Origin: SG8-39 sp041558415
GTDB lineage: Bacteria > Pseudomonadota > Gammaproteobacteria > Burkholderiales > SG8-39
Assembly (NCBI GenBank): GCA_041558415.1
Contig: JBFFEY010000004.1
Span: 1-64,000, forward strand
Direction of reading: 5' to 3'
DNA: 64,000 nucleotides
The notes below the pieces were generated by a model, which made no database searches, was not told the DNA's origin, and saw only the letters and a program-made list of their open reading frames with translations. The first letter of the stretch is position 1, and each line of letters starts with the position of its first letter. A program made the translations under genes and the position numbers. Shown here piece after piece: positions 1 to 8,464 of this stretch.

Positions 1-291
1 CGCGCGCCGCACTTCGCCGCGGCGCTTGACCTGGATTCCCGCGATCAGCGGGGAGTGCGTCTGAAAAGTGCGCTCGACGCCCTCGCCGGACGAAATCTTG
101 CGCACGGTGAACGAGGAATTGAGACCGCGGTTGCGCTTTGCGATCACCACGCCCTCAAAGGCCTGCGTGCGTTTGCGGCTGCCCTCGACCACGGTGACGT
201 TGACCACCACCGTGTCACCCGCCGAGAAATCCGGCACTTTCTTGCCGAGCCGCTTGATTTCTTCCTGCTCGAGTTGCTGGATCAGATTCAT
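1..291 (-). CDS. rplS: 50S ribosomal protein L19 (3' end cut by window edge)
   Basis: L19 sits at the 30S-50S interface of the ribosome. The 97 visible residues begin MNLIQQLEQEEIKRL and continue with the L19 core, including GDTVVVNVTVVEGSRKR, AFEGVVIAKRNRG and SFTVRKISSGEGVER. The family is usually about 115-130 residues, so the C-terminus lies outside the window. The ATG overlaps the trmD stop by 4 bases (ATGA), so translation is probably coupled. It is the last gene of the classic rpsP-rimM-trmD-rplS operon. Confidence 0.97.
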   Translation of the reverse strand, partial: MNLIQQLEQEEIKRLGKKVPDFSAGDTVVVNVTVVEGSRKRTQAFEGVVIAKRNRGLNSSFTVRKISSGEGVERTFQTHSPLIAGIQVKRRGEVRRA

Positions 292-1064
292 TGCTTCGCT
301 CCGTCTTCATGCTCGCGCTGGAACTCTTCCAGCAGCGCGCGTTCCTCTTCGCTCAAGCCGCTCGACCGCCTCGCCGCAAGCAGCTCGGGCCGCCGCAGCC
401 AGGTGCGCCCCAGCGCCTGCTTCAGGCGCCAGCGCCGGATGTTCTCGTGGTGCCCCGACAGCAGCACCTCCGGCACCCGCTCGCCCCCGACGACCTCCGG
501 CCGGGTGTATTGCGGGCAATCGAGCAAACCGTCGACAAACGATTCCTCGGCTGCCGAAACCGCGTCGCCGAGCGCGCCCGGCAGCTGGCGCACGACGGCA
601 TCGATCAGCGCCATCGCCGCGATCTCACCGCCCGAGAGCACGAAATCGCCGATCGACAGCTCTTCGTCCACCCGCTGCCCGATGAGTCGCTCGTCGACGC
701 CTTCGTAGCGACCGCACAGCAGCGTTACCGCCTCCCGCCCTGCCAGCCCGACCACCTTCGCGTGGTCCAAGCGGCGTCCCTGCGGCGAGAGGTAAATCAC
801 CTTCCCCACCGACCCGCACGCGGCGCGCTGCGCCGCGGCGACCGCGTCGAGCGCCTTCGCCAGCGGCTCGGCCATGAGCACCATGCCCGGCCCGCCGCCG
901 TAGGGCCGGTCATCCACCGTGCGGTAGGCGTCGCTCGTGAAATCGCGCGGATTCCACAATGCCAGCGCCCACAGCCCCTGCCCGAGCGCGCGGCTGCTGA
1001 TCCCGCTGTCGGCGACCGCAGCGAACACCTCCGGAAAAAGGCTCACCACGTCGAAGCGAATCAC
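288..1064 (-). CDS. trmD: tRNA (guanine-N1-)-methyltransferase TrmD
   Basis: TrmD uses S-adenosylmethionine to methylate G37 next to the anticodon, which prevents frameshifting. The 258-residue protein starts at a GTG (VIRFDVVSLFPEVF), which matches the family N-terminus; longer forms would run into rimM. Visible knot-fold motifs are YLSPQG (about 91-96), GRYEGVDER (118-126), SIGDFVLSGGE (137-147) and CPQYTRP (183-189). Length agrees with the roughly 255-residue E. coli enzyme. It lies 22 bases after rimM and overlaps rplS by 4 bases. No obvious Shine-Dalgarno precedes the GTG. Confidence 0.96.
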   Translation of the reverse strand: MIRFDVVSLFPEVFAAVADSGISSRALGQGLWALALWNPRDFTSDAYRTVDDRPYGGGPGMVLMAEPLAKALDAVAAAQRAACGSVGKVIYLSPQGRRLDHAKVVGLAGREAVTLLCGRYEGVDERLIGQRVDEELSIGDFVLSGGEIAAMALIDAVVRQLPGALGDAVSAAEESFVDGLLDCPQYTRPEVVGGERVPEVLLSGHHENIRRWRLKQALGRTWLRRPELLAARRSSGLSEEERALLEEFQREHEDGAKQ

Positions 1065-1086
1065 GACCCGCGTCCCGGGCCCGGAC

Positions 1087-1557
1087 CTACCAGTCCGCAC
1101 CCCACTGCACCTCGATGCGACCGCCCTCGAGGTCGACTGCACGCACCACCGACGGCACCCAGGGCAGCAGCCGCCCGGCACCGCCGTCGGGCCCTTCCAG
1201 CTCCATCACGTCATGTGCCCCGTTCGAGAACAGCGCCTTGACGCGACCGAGCACAACGCCCGACTCGTTCACCACCGCCAGGTCGATCAGATCGGCCCAG
1301 TAATACCGCCCCGGCTCGAGTGCCGGAAGCCTGCTGCGCGGCAGCTCCACCGCCGCACCGTTCAGCGCCTGCGCCTGACCGCGGTCGTCGACCCCGGTGA
1401 GCTTCGCCAGCAGCGCGCCTGCGTGCGGCTTCGCCTGCTCGATCGCGCGTTCCACGCCACCGACCCACCACCGCGCCTGCCTGCTCAAGTCCTCCGGATC
1501 ATCCACCAGCACCCGAATCCAGCCGCGCACGCCGTAGGCGCCCGCGACACGCCCCAT
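1087..1557 (-). CDS. rimM: 16S rRNA processing protein RimM
   Basis: RimM helps mature the 30S head and binds ribosomal protein S19. The 156-residue product starts MGRVAGAYGVRGWIRV, the typical beta-barrel N-terminus. It ends with a PRC-barrel domain (LGRVKALFSNGAHDVMEL, then LLPWVPSVVRAVD). The ATG lies 13 bases after rpsP. A GTG two codons upstream is an alternative start. It is somewhat shorter than the roughly 180-residue enterobacterial form but complete in both domains. Confidence 0.94.
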   Translation of the reverse strand: MGRVAGAYGVRGWIRVLVDDPEDLSRQARWWVGGVERAIEQAKPHAGALLAKLTGVDDRGQAQALNGAAVELPRSRLPALEPGRYYWADLIDLAVVNESGVVLGRVKALFSNGAHDVMELEGPDGGAGRLLPWVPSVVRAVDLEGGRIEVQWGADW

Positions 1558-1570
1558 GGTCACGCGCGCG

Positions 1571-1822
1571 TCAGGCAGCCTTCTTGCCAAACTGCTTGAC
1601 CAGGCGCGACACGGTCGGCGAGAGCTGTGCGCCCTTCGTCTTCCAGTGATCGACGCGCTCGAGATCGACGCGCAACGACTCGCGCCCCTCGGGTGCCTTC
1701 GGATCGTAAAAGCCGAGCCGCTCAATGAAGCGGCCGTTACGCGCACGCCGCGAATCTGCGACCACCACATGGTAAAAGGGCCGCTTGTTGGCGCCACCGC
1801 GCGCCAGTCGAATCACCACCAT
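1571..1822 (-). CDS. rpsP: 30S ribosomal protein S16
   Basis: S16 is a small-subunit assembly protein. The 83-residue product has the typical start MVVIRLARGGANKRPFYH, then VVADSRRARNGRFIE and ERLGFYDP. It is the first gene of the operon with rimM, trmD and rplS. A promoter with a perfect TATAAT lies just upstream. Confidence 0.98.
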   Translation of the reverse strand: MVVIRLARGGANKRPFYHVVVADSRRARNGRFIERLGFYDPKAPEGRESLRVDLERVDHWKTKGAQLSPTVSRLVKQFGKKAA

Positions 1823-1856
1823 TTGGGAAATCCCGCTTTGCTGCGAAAAGGCGCGG

Positions 1857-1885
1857 ATTATACGGGAAAAATCAGGGCGTTGGAA
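1857..1885 (-). promoter_or_regulatory. sigma70-type promoter of the rpsP operon
   Basis: On the minus strand TTCCAA (1885-1880) is followed after exactly 17 bases by a perfect TATAAT (1862-1857). This leaves a leader of about 28 bases before the rpsP ATG at 1822. The -35 box is weak (3 of 6), the -10 perfect. Position and orientation suit the four-gene ribosomal operon. Confidence 0.6.
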
Positions 1886-1903
1886 AGGCCTGAGGTGACC
1901 CGC

Positions 1904-3253
1904 TCAGCGCAGCCCGGGCGGCGTGCCGCGCAGGCCCCGCATCATGCGGGCCAGCCCCCCGCCTTTCATCATTTTCATCATCTTCTGCATCTGCTCGAAC
2001 TGCTTGAGCAGGCGGTTGACCTCCTGCACCGGCACGCCCGCGCCGCCCGCAATGCGCCGCTTGCGCGAGGCCTTGATGATCTCCGGCCGGCTGCGCTCGG
2101 CCGGCGTCATCGAGTTGATGATGCCCTCGATGCGACGGATCTGCCGGTCGTCGTTAAGCTGGTTGGGGCCGATCTGACCGGCGAGCTGCGCCGGCAGTTT
2201 GTCCATCATCGCCGCGAGCCCGCCCATCTTGCGCATCTGCTGGATCTGGGCCTTGAAGTCCTCCAGGTCGAAACCCTTGCCCTTCTTGATCTTCTCGGCG
2301 ACGCGCTGCGCTTCGTCGAGGTCGACCTGCCGGTGCGCCTCTTCGACGAGGCTGACGATGTCGCCCATGCCCAGAATGCGCGACGCCATGCGCTCCGGGT
2401 GGAAGGGCTCGAGGCCGTTCAGCTTCTCCCCGGTACCGACGAACTTGATCGGCTTACCGGTGACATGACGCACCGAGAGCGCTGCACCCCCGCGCGCGTC
2501 GCCATCGAGCTTGGTGAGCACCACGCCGGTGAGCGGCAGCGCGTCGCCGAACGCCTTCGCGACGTTCACCGCATCCTGGCCCTGCATCGCATCGACCACG
2601 AACAGCGTCTCGACCGGGTTTAGCAGCGCATGCAGCTCGCGCACCTCGTTCATCATTGCCTCGTCGATCGCCAGCCGCCCGGCCGTGTCGACGATCAGCA
2701 CGTCGAAGTAGCGCGTCTTGGCATGCTCCAGTGCACGCCGCGCGATTGCCGCGGGCGATTCCCCGGCGTCGCTCGGCAGAAACTCGGCGCCGGCCTGTGC
2801 GGAGACGGTCTTCAGCTGCTCGATCGCGGCCGGGCGGTAGACGTCGCAGGACACGACGAGCACGCGCTTGCGCTGCTCGATCAGCCAGCGCGCGAGCTTG
2901 CCGGTGGTCGTCGTCTTGCCCGATCCCTGCAGGCCCGCCATGAGGAACACCGCGGGCGGCTGCGTCGCCAGATCGAGCTGCACGTTGGCGTCGCCCATGA
3001 GGCGGGTGAGCTCGCGGTGCACCACACCGACCAGCGCCTGTCCCGGCGTCAGGCTGCCGATCACCTCGGTGCCGAGCGCCTTCTCGCGCACCGCGGCGAT
3101 GAAATCCTTGACCACCGGCAGCGCGCAGTCGGCCTCGAGCAGCGCAATGCGCACCTCGCGCAGCGCATCCTGCACGTTGCTTTCGGTCAGCCGCGCCTCG
3201 CCGCGAATCGTCTTGACGATGCGCGAGAGTCGTCCGGTCAGGGTGTCGAGCAT
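1904..3253 (-). CDS. ffh: signal recognition particle GTPase Ffh (SRP54)
   Basis: Ffh binds 4.5S RNA and signal sequences of nascent inner-membrane proteins and docks with FtsY. The 449-residue protein has the N domain (1-90) and the G domain with P-loop GLQGSGKTTT (107-116), DTAGR near 190 and TKLDGDARGG near 245. A Met-rich M domain follows from about 330, ending in FEQMQKMMKMMKGGGLARMM. Length matches the family. It is divergent from the CcsA-like gene at 3305, with only about 50 bases between the start codons. Confidence 0.97.
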   Translation of the reverse strand: MLDTLTGRLSRIVKTIRGEARLTESNVQDALREVRIALLEADCALPVVKDFIAAVREKALGTEVIGSLTPGQALVGVVHRELTRLMGDANVQLDLATQPPAVFLMAGLQGSGKTTTTGKLARWLIEQRKRVLVVSCDVYRPAAIEQLKTVSAQAGAEFLPSDAGESPAAIARRALEHAKTRYFDVLIVDTAGRLAIDEAMMNEVRELHALLNPVETLFVVDAMQGQDAVNVAKAFGDALPLTGVVLTKLDGDARGGAALSVRHVTGKPIKFVGTGEKLNGLEPFHPERMASRILGMGDIVSLVEEAHRQVDLDEAQRVAEKIKKGKGFDLEDFKAQIQQMRKMGGLAAMMDKLPAQLAGQIGPNQLNDDRQIRRIEGIINSMTPAERSRPEIIKASRKRRIAGGAGVPVQEVNRLLKQFEQMQKMMKMMKGGGLARMMRGLRGTPPGLR

Positions 3254-3304
3254 GCGGGCCGTGCGGCGCGGCGTCGTGCCGCGGCGCGGTGATACACTGG
3301 ATTG

Positions 3305-4165
3305 ATGCCCGATATTTTAATGCACGGCGCCGCAGCCGCCGCATACGCCGGGCTCACACTGCATTTCTGGAACACGCGCTGGCGCGGGCAGCAGCCGCCG
3401 GCGGCGGCAGGCCTGCGGGCCTGGGAACGCGCCGCGATCCTGCTGCCGCTCGCGCTGCACGGCTGGACCCTGGTGAACGCGCTGCTACTGTCGAGCCCGC
3501 TGCGCTTCGGCTTCGCGCAGGCACTGTCGGTCATGCTCTGGCTGGGCGTGCTGGTGTACTGGGCCGAGAACCTGCTCTACCACCTCGAAGGCGTCGAACC
3601 GCTGGTGCTCGGCGCCGCGGCCCTGGCCGCGCCCCTGCCGGCGATCTTTCCCGGCCTGGCGCTAAGCGACGCGCGCGTCCACTCGATCGAGTTCCGCCTG
3701 CACCTGGTGCTGGCGATGATCGCCTACAGCCTGTTCGTCATCGCCGTGCTGCACGCGACGCTCATGGCGCTGGTCGAGCGGCGCCTGCATCGCATGCCGC
3801 ACGGCCTCGCGGCGCACGAGGGCAGCGGCCCGCTGCAAGGTCCGCTGTCGCGCCTGCCGCCCCTGCTCACGCTCGAGCGGCTGCTGTTCCGCATCATCGC
3901 GCTCGCCTTCGTCTTCCTCACGCTGACGCTGGTCACCGGCGCCCTGTTCTCCGAGACGGTGTTCGGGCGCGCACTGCGCTTTGACCACAAGACGCTGTTC
4001 GCGCTGCTGTCCTGGGTCGCGTTCGGCGCGCTGCTCGTCGGACGGCATTTCTACGGCTGGCGCGGACGCACCGCGCTACGCTGGACGCTGGGCGGCTTCG
4101 TGCTGCTGCTGCTCGCCTACGTCGGCAGCCGATTCGTGCTCGAAGTGCTCCTCGGACGCAGCTGA
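3305..4165 (+). CDS. CcsA/YpjD-like inner-membrane protein (cytochrome c assembly family)
   Basis: A 286-residue polytopic membrane protein starting MPDILMHGAAAAAYAG, with about eight hydrophobic segments. Late conserved motifs FDHKTLFALLSWVAFGALL and RHFYGWRGR resemble the CcsA/YpjD family encoded beside ffh in many proteobacteria. True CcsA proteins handle haem for cytochrome c maturation; the role of these ffh-linked paralogues is not established. A TACACT box lies only 7 bases before the ATG and no Shine-Dalgarno is visible, so the transcript may be leaderless. A TTG one codon upstream is an alternative start. The next gene begins 10 bases after the stop. Confidence 0.85.
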   Translation: MPDILMHGAAAAAYAGLTLHFWNTRWRGQQPPAAAGLRAWERAAILLPLALHGWTLVNALLLSSPLRFGFAQALSVMLWLGVLVYWAENLLYHLEGVEPLVLGAAALAAPLPAIFPGLALSDARVHSIEFRLHLVLAMIAYSLFVIAVLHATLMALVERRLHRMPHGLAAHEGSGPLQGPLSRLPPLLTLERLLFRIIALAFVFLTLTLVTGALFSETVFGRALRFDHKTLFALLSWVAFGALLVGRHFYGWRGRTALRWTLGGFVLLLLAYVGSRFVLEVLLGRS

Positions 4166-4175
4166 GAGGTCGTTC

Positions 4176-5483
4176 ATGGAGTGGCTCGACGAGTACGAGC
4201 TCACCGTAGAGGTCGTCGGCCTGATCGTCCTGCTGGTGATGTCGGGGTTCTTCTCGATCTCCGAAACCAGCATGATGGCCCTCAACCGCTACCGCCTGCG
4301 GCATCTGGTGCGCGAGGGGCATGGCGGCGCCAGGCGCGCCGCCGCGCTGCTGCGCCGCACCGACCGCCTGCTCGGCGCGATCCTCATCGGCAACAATTTC
4401 GTCAACATCGCCGCTGCGACGCTCGCCAGCCTGATCGCGGTCGATCTGCTCGGGCATGGCAAGCTGGCGTACGCGGTGAGCACGATCGGCACCACCTTCG
4501 CGCTGGTCGTCTTCGCCGAGATCGTGCCCAAGGTGATCGGCGCCACCTACCCCGAGCGCATCGCCCTGCCGTTTGCCTACGTCCTCGGACCGCTGCAGCG
4601 CCTGCTCACGCCGGTGGTCTGGTTCGTCAATCTCTTCGCGCGTCCGCTGCTCGCCCTCGCCGGCGTACGCGAGGGCGCCGAGCACGATGTGCCGCGCCTC
4701 TCACCGGCGGAAATCCGCACCCTGGTGCTCGAGTCGTCGCACTTCATGCCGAAAAAGCACGTCTCGATCCTGCTCAACCTGTTCGACCTCGGATCGATCA
4801 GCGTGCAGGACATCATGGCGCCGCGCGCCAAGATCGAGTCGATCAGGCTCGATGACGACATGGAGACCATCGTGCGCCAGCTGGCGACGAGCTACCACAT
4901 GCGCCTACCGGTGTATCGATCGAGCATGGGCGAAGTGGCCGGCGTACTGCACCTGCGCAAGGTGCTCGGGCTGCTGCATGCCGGCGGGCTCGATCGTGCG
5001 GCGCTCGAGCAAATGCTGAGCGAACCCTATTTCGTGCCGGCCTCCACGCCGCTGCTCGCCCAACTCCAGTACTTCCAGGAGAACCGCGAGCGCCTCGCAT
5101 TGGTGGTCGACGAGTACGGCGAGGTGCTCGGCCTCGTGACGCTCGAGGACATCATCGAAGAAATCATCGGCAAGTTCACGACCTCGCTGCCCACGGTCGC
5201 GCCGGCGCTCGCCTGGGACGAGCAAGGCAGCGTGCTGGCCGACGGCGGTATGGCGGTGCGCGAGATCAACCGCGCGCTCGAGCTCGCGCTGCCGACCGCC
5301 GGCCCGAAAACGCTGAACGGCCTGGTGCTCGAGCAGCTACAGGACATCCCGGAGGCAAACGTCTCGTTCAAGATCGCCGGCGTGCCGATGGAGATCGTCG
5401 CGGTGCAGGGCCGGGCAGTGAAAACCGTGCGCCTGTTCCGCCCGCCACCAACCCCCGAGCCGGTCGAGGAAGCGGAAGCTTAA
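4176..5483 (+). CDS. CNNM/CorC-HlyC-type membrane protein with CBS domains
   Basis: A 435-residue protein of the DUF21-CBS-CorC_HlyC architecture, linked in other members to magnesium or cobalt homeostasis. The N-terminal DUF21 membrane domain (about 1-190) contains GFFSISETSMMALNRYRL and IGNNFVNIAAATLASL. The CBS pair spans about 205-330 (VQDIMAPRAKIESI, then YGEVLGLVTLEDIIEEIIG). The C-terminal domain runs from about 345 to 425. The ATG follows AGAGGT closely. It may be co-transcribed with the upstream CcsA-like gene. Older annotation as hemolysin is misleading; the transported ion cannot be read from sequence. Confidence 0.88.
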   Translation: MEWLDEYELTVEVVGLIVLLVMSGFFSISETSMMALNRYRLRHLVREGHGGARRAAALLRRTDRLLGAILIGNNFVNIAAATLASLIAVDLLGHGKLAYAVSTIGTTFALVVFAEIVPKVIGATYPERIALPFAYVLGPLQRLLTPVVWFVNLFARPLLALAGVREGAEHDVPRLSPAEIRTLVLESSHFMPKKHVSILLNLFDLGSISVQDIMAPRAKIESIRLDDDMETIVRQLATSYHMRLPVYRSSMGEVAGVLHLRKVLGLLHAGGLDRAALEQMLSEPYFVPASTPLLAQLQYFQENRERLALVVDEYGEVLGLVTLEDIIEEIIGKFTTSLPTVAPALAWDEQGSVLADGGMAVREINRALELALPTAGPKTLNGLVLEQLQDIPEANVSFKIAGVPMEIVAVQGRAVKTVRLFRPPPTPEPVEEAEA

Positions 5484-5600
5484 GCATCTGCAAAGAGCGC
5501 ACTCGAAAACCGGGAAAAACTCACAAACTCAGTCCGTTAGAGTGGAAACCTGAGGCTTTACAAAAGAGAGCCTGCGAGGCATCATCGAGGACGGTCTCAG

Positions 5601-5614
5601 GGTGTGATCACACC
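5601..5614. promoter_or_regulatory. 14-bp perfect palindrome upstream of pilC
   Basis: GGTGTGATCACACC is a perfect inverted repeat directly before the pilC Shine-Dalgarno (GGAGGAG at 5615-5621). It looks like an operator or an mRNA hairpin that could gate ribosome access. It contains TGTGA and TCACA half-sites but without the 6-base spacer of a CRP site. Function is unproven. Confidence 0.4.
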
Positions 5615-5625
5615 GGAGGAGCAGC

Positions 5626-6843
5626 ATGGCGACGGCGGCGGCAGCGAAACCCAAAGAGTTCATCTTCAACTGGGAAGGCAAGGATCGCAGCGGCAAGACG
5701 CTGCGCGGGGAAATTCGCGCGCCCGGCGAGAGCGTGGTGCAGGCGACGCTGCGCCGCCAGGGCATCCTGGTGCAGAAGATCCGCAAGCAGCGCCTGCGCG
5801 GCGGCGGCAAGATCACCGACAAGGACATCACGCTGTTCACGCGCCAGCTGGCGACCATGATGAAGGCGGGCGTGCCGCTGCTGCAGTCGTTCGACATCGT
5901 CGGCAAGGGGGCATCCAACCCGGCGGTGGCCAAGCTGCTGCTAGACGTCAAGACCGAGGTGGAGACCGGCTCTTCGCTGGCCGCCGCGTTCCGCAAGTAC
6001 CCGCTCTACTTCGATGCGCTGTTCTGCAACCTGGTCGCGGCCGGCGAGCAGGCCGGTATCCTGGAAACGCTGCTCGACCGCCTCGCGACGTACAAGGAAA
6101 AGATCCTCGCCATCAAGTCGAAGATCAAGAGCGCGCTGTTCTACCCGATCGCGATCGTTGTCGTCGCCTTCATCATCACCGCGGTGATCATGATCTTCGT
6201 GATTCCGGCCTTCAAGCAGGTGTTCGAGAGCTTCGGCGCCGACCTGCCCGGACCGACGGTCATGGTCATGACCATATCCGACTATTTCGTCGAGTACTGG
6301 TACATCATCTTCGGCGTGATCGGCTTCGGTACCTGGGGTTTTCTCGAGGCCTGGAAACGCTCGGTGGCGGTGCAGATCTTCATGGACCGCCTGCTGCTGC
6401 GCATTCCCGTGTTCGGCGACCTCATCCGCAAGTCGACGATCGCGCGCTGGACGCGCACGCTGTCGACGATGTTTGCCGCCGGCGTGCCGCTGGTGGAGGC
6501 GCTCGATTCGGTCGGCGGCGCTTCGGGAAACCATGTCTACATGACGGCCACCAAGCAGATCCAGACCGAGGTCTCGACCGGCACGTCGCTTACCGTGGCG
6601 ATGCAGAACTCGAACGTGTTTCCCTCGATGGTTCTGCAGATGTGCTCGATCGGCGAGGAAACCGGCGCGCTCGACTCGATGCTCTCCAAGGTCGCCGACT
6701 TCTACGAGGGTGAAGTCGATGATGCGGTCGAGGCACTTTCGTCGCTGATGGAGCCGATGATCATGGTCGTGCTGGGCACGCTGATCGGCGGCATGGTCGT
6801 TGCCATGTACCTGCCGATCTTCAAGCTGGGCCAGGCGATCTGA
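5626..6843 (+). CDS. pilC: type IV pilus inner-membrane platform protein PilC
   Basis: PilC is the GspF-family platform that works with the PilB and PilT motor ATPases to assemble and retract pili. The 405-residue protein has the N-terminal cytoplasmic segment (FNWEGKDRSGKTLRGEI). Two T2SSF repeats follow, at about 70-193 (FTRQLATMMKAGVPLLQS) and 273-395 (WTRTLSTMFAAGVPLVEAL), with membrane segments near 165-190, 215-240 and 370-395. A strong ribosome site (GGAGGAGCAGC) precedes the ATG. pilB, often the upstream neighbour, is not here. pilD follows after 25 bases. Confidence 0.96.
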   Translation: MATAAAAKPKEFIFNWEGKDRSGKTLRGEIRAPGESVVQATLRRQGILVQKIRKQRLRGGGKITDKDITLFTRQLATMMKAGVPLLQSFDIVGKGASNPAVAKLLLDVKTEVETGSSLAAAFRKYPLYFDALFCNLVAAGEQAGILETLLDRLATYKEKILAIKSKIKSALFYPIAIVVVAFIITAVIMIFVIPAFKQVFESFGADLPGPTVMVMTISDYFVEYWYIIFGVIGFGTWGFLEAWKRSVAVQIFMDRLLLRIPVFGDLIRKSTIARWTRTLSTMFAAGVPLVEALDSVGGASGNHVYMTATKQIQTEVSTGTSLTVAMQNSNVFPSMVLQMCSIGEETGALDSMLSKVADFYEGEVDDAVEALSSLMEPMIMVVLGTLIGGMVVAMYLPIFKLGQAI

Positions 6844-6868
6844 TCGCGCAGCCGCTCCGTCGCGCGGC

Positions 6869-7729
6869 ATGACCGCGCTTGGCTGGGTTGCCCAGCCCAC
6901 CGTATTTCCGTGGATTGCGCTCGTGCTCGGGCTGTGCGTCGGCTCGTTCCTGAACGTCGTCATCCACCGCCTGCCGCAGATGCTCGAGCGCGAGTGGCGC
7001 GCACAATGCGCTGAACTCGAGGGCCGCGAACCGCCACTCGCTGAGCGTTACAACCTCGTCGTGCCGCGCTCCCGCTGCCCGAGTTGCGCACGGCCGATCA
7101 AGGCATTCGAGAACGTTCCGCTCGTCAGCTGGGCCGTCCTGCGCGGCAAGTGCGCCGGCTGCGGCGCGCGCATCAGCCTGCGCTACCCCCTGGTCGAGCT
7201 GAGCGCCGGGCTGTTCGCCGGCTACGCCGCATGGCGTTTCGGCTTCACGCCCGCCGCCCTCGGCGCGATGCTGCTGGTCTGGACGCTGCTCGCCGCGAGC
7301 GTGATCGACCTCGACACTCAGCTGCTGCCCGACGACCTGACGCTGCCGCTGCTCTGGGCGGGGCTGCTGTTCAACCTGTTCGGCACTTTCGTCACGCTGC
7401 CAAGCGCGGTGATCGGCGCCATGGTCGGTTATCTCGGCCTGTGGCTCATCTACTGGACATTCAAGCTGACCACCGGCAAGGAGGGCATGGGCTACGGCGA
7501 CTTCAAGCTGCTCGCCGCACTCGGTGCCTGGCTCGGCTGGCAGGCGCTACCGCTCGTCATCCTGCTCTCCTCGGTGGTCGGCGCGCTGATCGGCGTCGGC
7601 CTCATGATCTTCGCGCGGCACGGCCGCGAGACCCCGATCCCCTTTGGTCCCTACCTCGCCATCGCGGGTGTAATCGGCCTGTTCTGGGGCGCCGAAATCA
7701 CCCGTCGCTGGCTGCCGCTGCTCGGCTGA
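6869..7729 (+). CDS. pilD: prepilin peptidase / N-methyltransferase PilD
   Basis: PilD cleaves type IV prepilin leaders and methylates the new N-terminus. The 286-residue membrane protein has the zinc-binding cysteine quartet C70, C73, C95 and C98 (RCPSCARP, KCAGCGAR). It also has both catalytic aspartates of the TFPP family, D147 (SVIDLDTQLLPD) and D211 (GMGYGDFKLL). The ATG at 6869 gives the usual N-terminus with GLCVGSFLNVVIHRLP. It lies in a pilC-pilD-coaE-zapD-yacG order common in betaproteobacteria. Confidence 0.96.
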   Translation: MTALGWVAQPTVFPWIALVLGLCVGSFLNVVIHRLPQMLEREWRAQCAELEGREPPLAERYNLVVPRSRCPSCARPIKAFENVPLVSWAVLRGKCAGCGARISLRYPLVELSAGLFAGYAAWRFGFTPAALGAMLLVWTLLAASVIDLDTQLLPDDLTLPLLWAGLLFNLFGTFVTLPSAVIGAMVGYLGLWLIYWTFKLTTGKEGMGYGDFKLLAALGAWLGWQALPLVILLSSVVGALIGVGLMIFARHGRETPIPFGPYLAIAGVIGLFWGAEITRRWLPLLG

Positions 7730-7754
7730 CGGCCCGGCGCCGCGACCCTCGTTC

Positions 7755-8360
7755 ATGCCGTTCGTCATCGGCCTCACCGGCGGCATCGGCAGCGGCAAGA
7801 GCGCGGCTGCCGATGAATTCGCCCGCCTCGGCGCGACGCTGGTCGACACTGACGTCATCGCCCACACGCTGACCGCACCCGGTGGCACGGCGATCGAGGC
7901 GGTGCGCACCCTGTTCGGTGACGCGGTCATCGACGCCCGCGGCGCGATGGACCGCAGCAAGGTGCGCGCGCGCGTCTTTGCCGACCCGCGTGCGCGCGCG
8001 CAGCTCGAGGCCATCCTGCACCCGCTGATCCGCCGCGAATCCGCGGCGCGCGTCGCCGCCGCCACCGGCGCCTACGTCGTGCTGGTGGTGCCGCTGCTCG
8101 TCGAGTCGGCGGACTATCGGCGCCGCGTCGACCGCGTCCTCGTCGTCGACTGCCCGGTCGAGTTGCAGATCGCGCGCGTGCGTGCACGCAGCGGTCTGTC
8201 CGAAGAAGAGGCCCGCCGCATCATCGACGCGCAGGTCTCGCGCGAGGCGCGGCTCGCAGCCGCCGACGATGTGATCGACAACAGCGGCACGCTCGAGGCG
8301 CTCTACGCGCAGGTGGGCCGCCTGCACCGACGCTATCTCGCGCTGGCGCAGGCGACCTGA
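7755..8360 (+). CDS. coaE: dephospho-CoA kinase
   Basis: CoaE phosphorylates the ribose 3'-hydroxyl of dephospho-CoA, the last step of coenzyme A synthesis. The 201-residue protein starts MPFVIGLTGGIGSGKS with the P-loop at 9-16. It continues with LVDTDVIAH and the lid region VRARSGLSEEEARRII, then DDVIDNSG near the C-terminus. Length is normal. It sits 25 bases after pilD in the same direction. Confidence 0.97.
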   Translation: MPFVIGLTGGIGSGKSAAADEFARLGATLVDTDVIAHTLTAPGGTAIEAVRTLFGDAVIDARGAMDRSKVRARVFADPRARAQLEAILHPLIRRESAARVAAATGAYVVLVVPLLVESADYRRRVDRVLVVDCPVELQIARVRARSGLSEEEARRIIDAQVSREARLAAADDVIDNSGTLEALYAQVGRLHRRYLALAQAT

Positions 8361-8362
8361 GA

Positions 8363-8379
8363 CGCGCGCAAGGCGCGCG
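8363..8379. repeat. short GC inverted repeat after coaE
   Basis: CGCGCGC-AAG-GCGCGCG forms a 7-bp hairpin two bases after the coaE stop. There is no T-run on the plus strand, so it is at best a weak or Rho-assisted terminator. In this GC-rich genome it could also be chance. Confidence 0.25.
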
Positions 8380-8464
8380 GTCCTGGCGCGGCTTGGTTGT
8401 CAGGTCCTCGCCAATCCTTCAGAATTCCCCAGGTTTTTGACCGCCAAGCGACCGGGAAGGGTCC

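Noticed and set aside
5601..5614. A CRP/Vfr site at the pilC palindrome
   Set aside because: The half-sites TGTGA and TCACA are directly fused, without the 6-base spacer such sites need.
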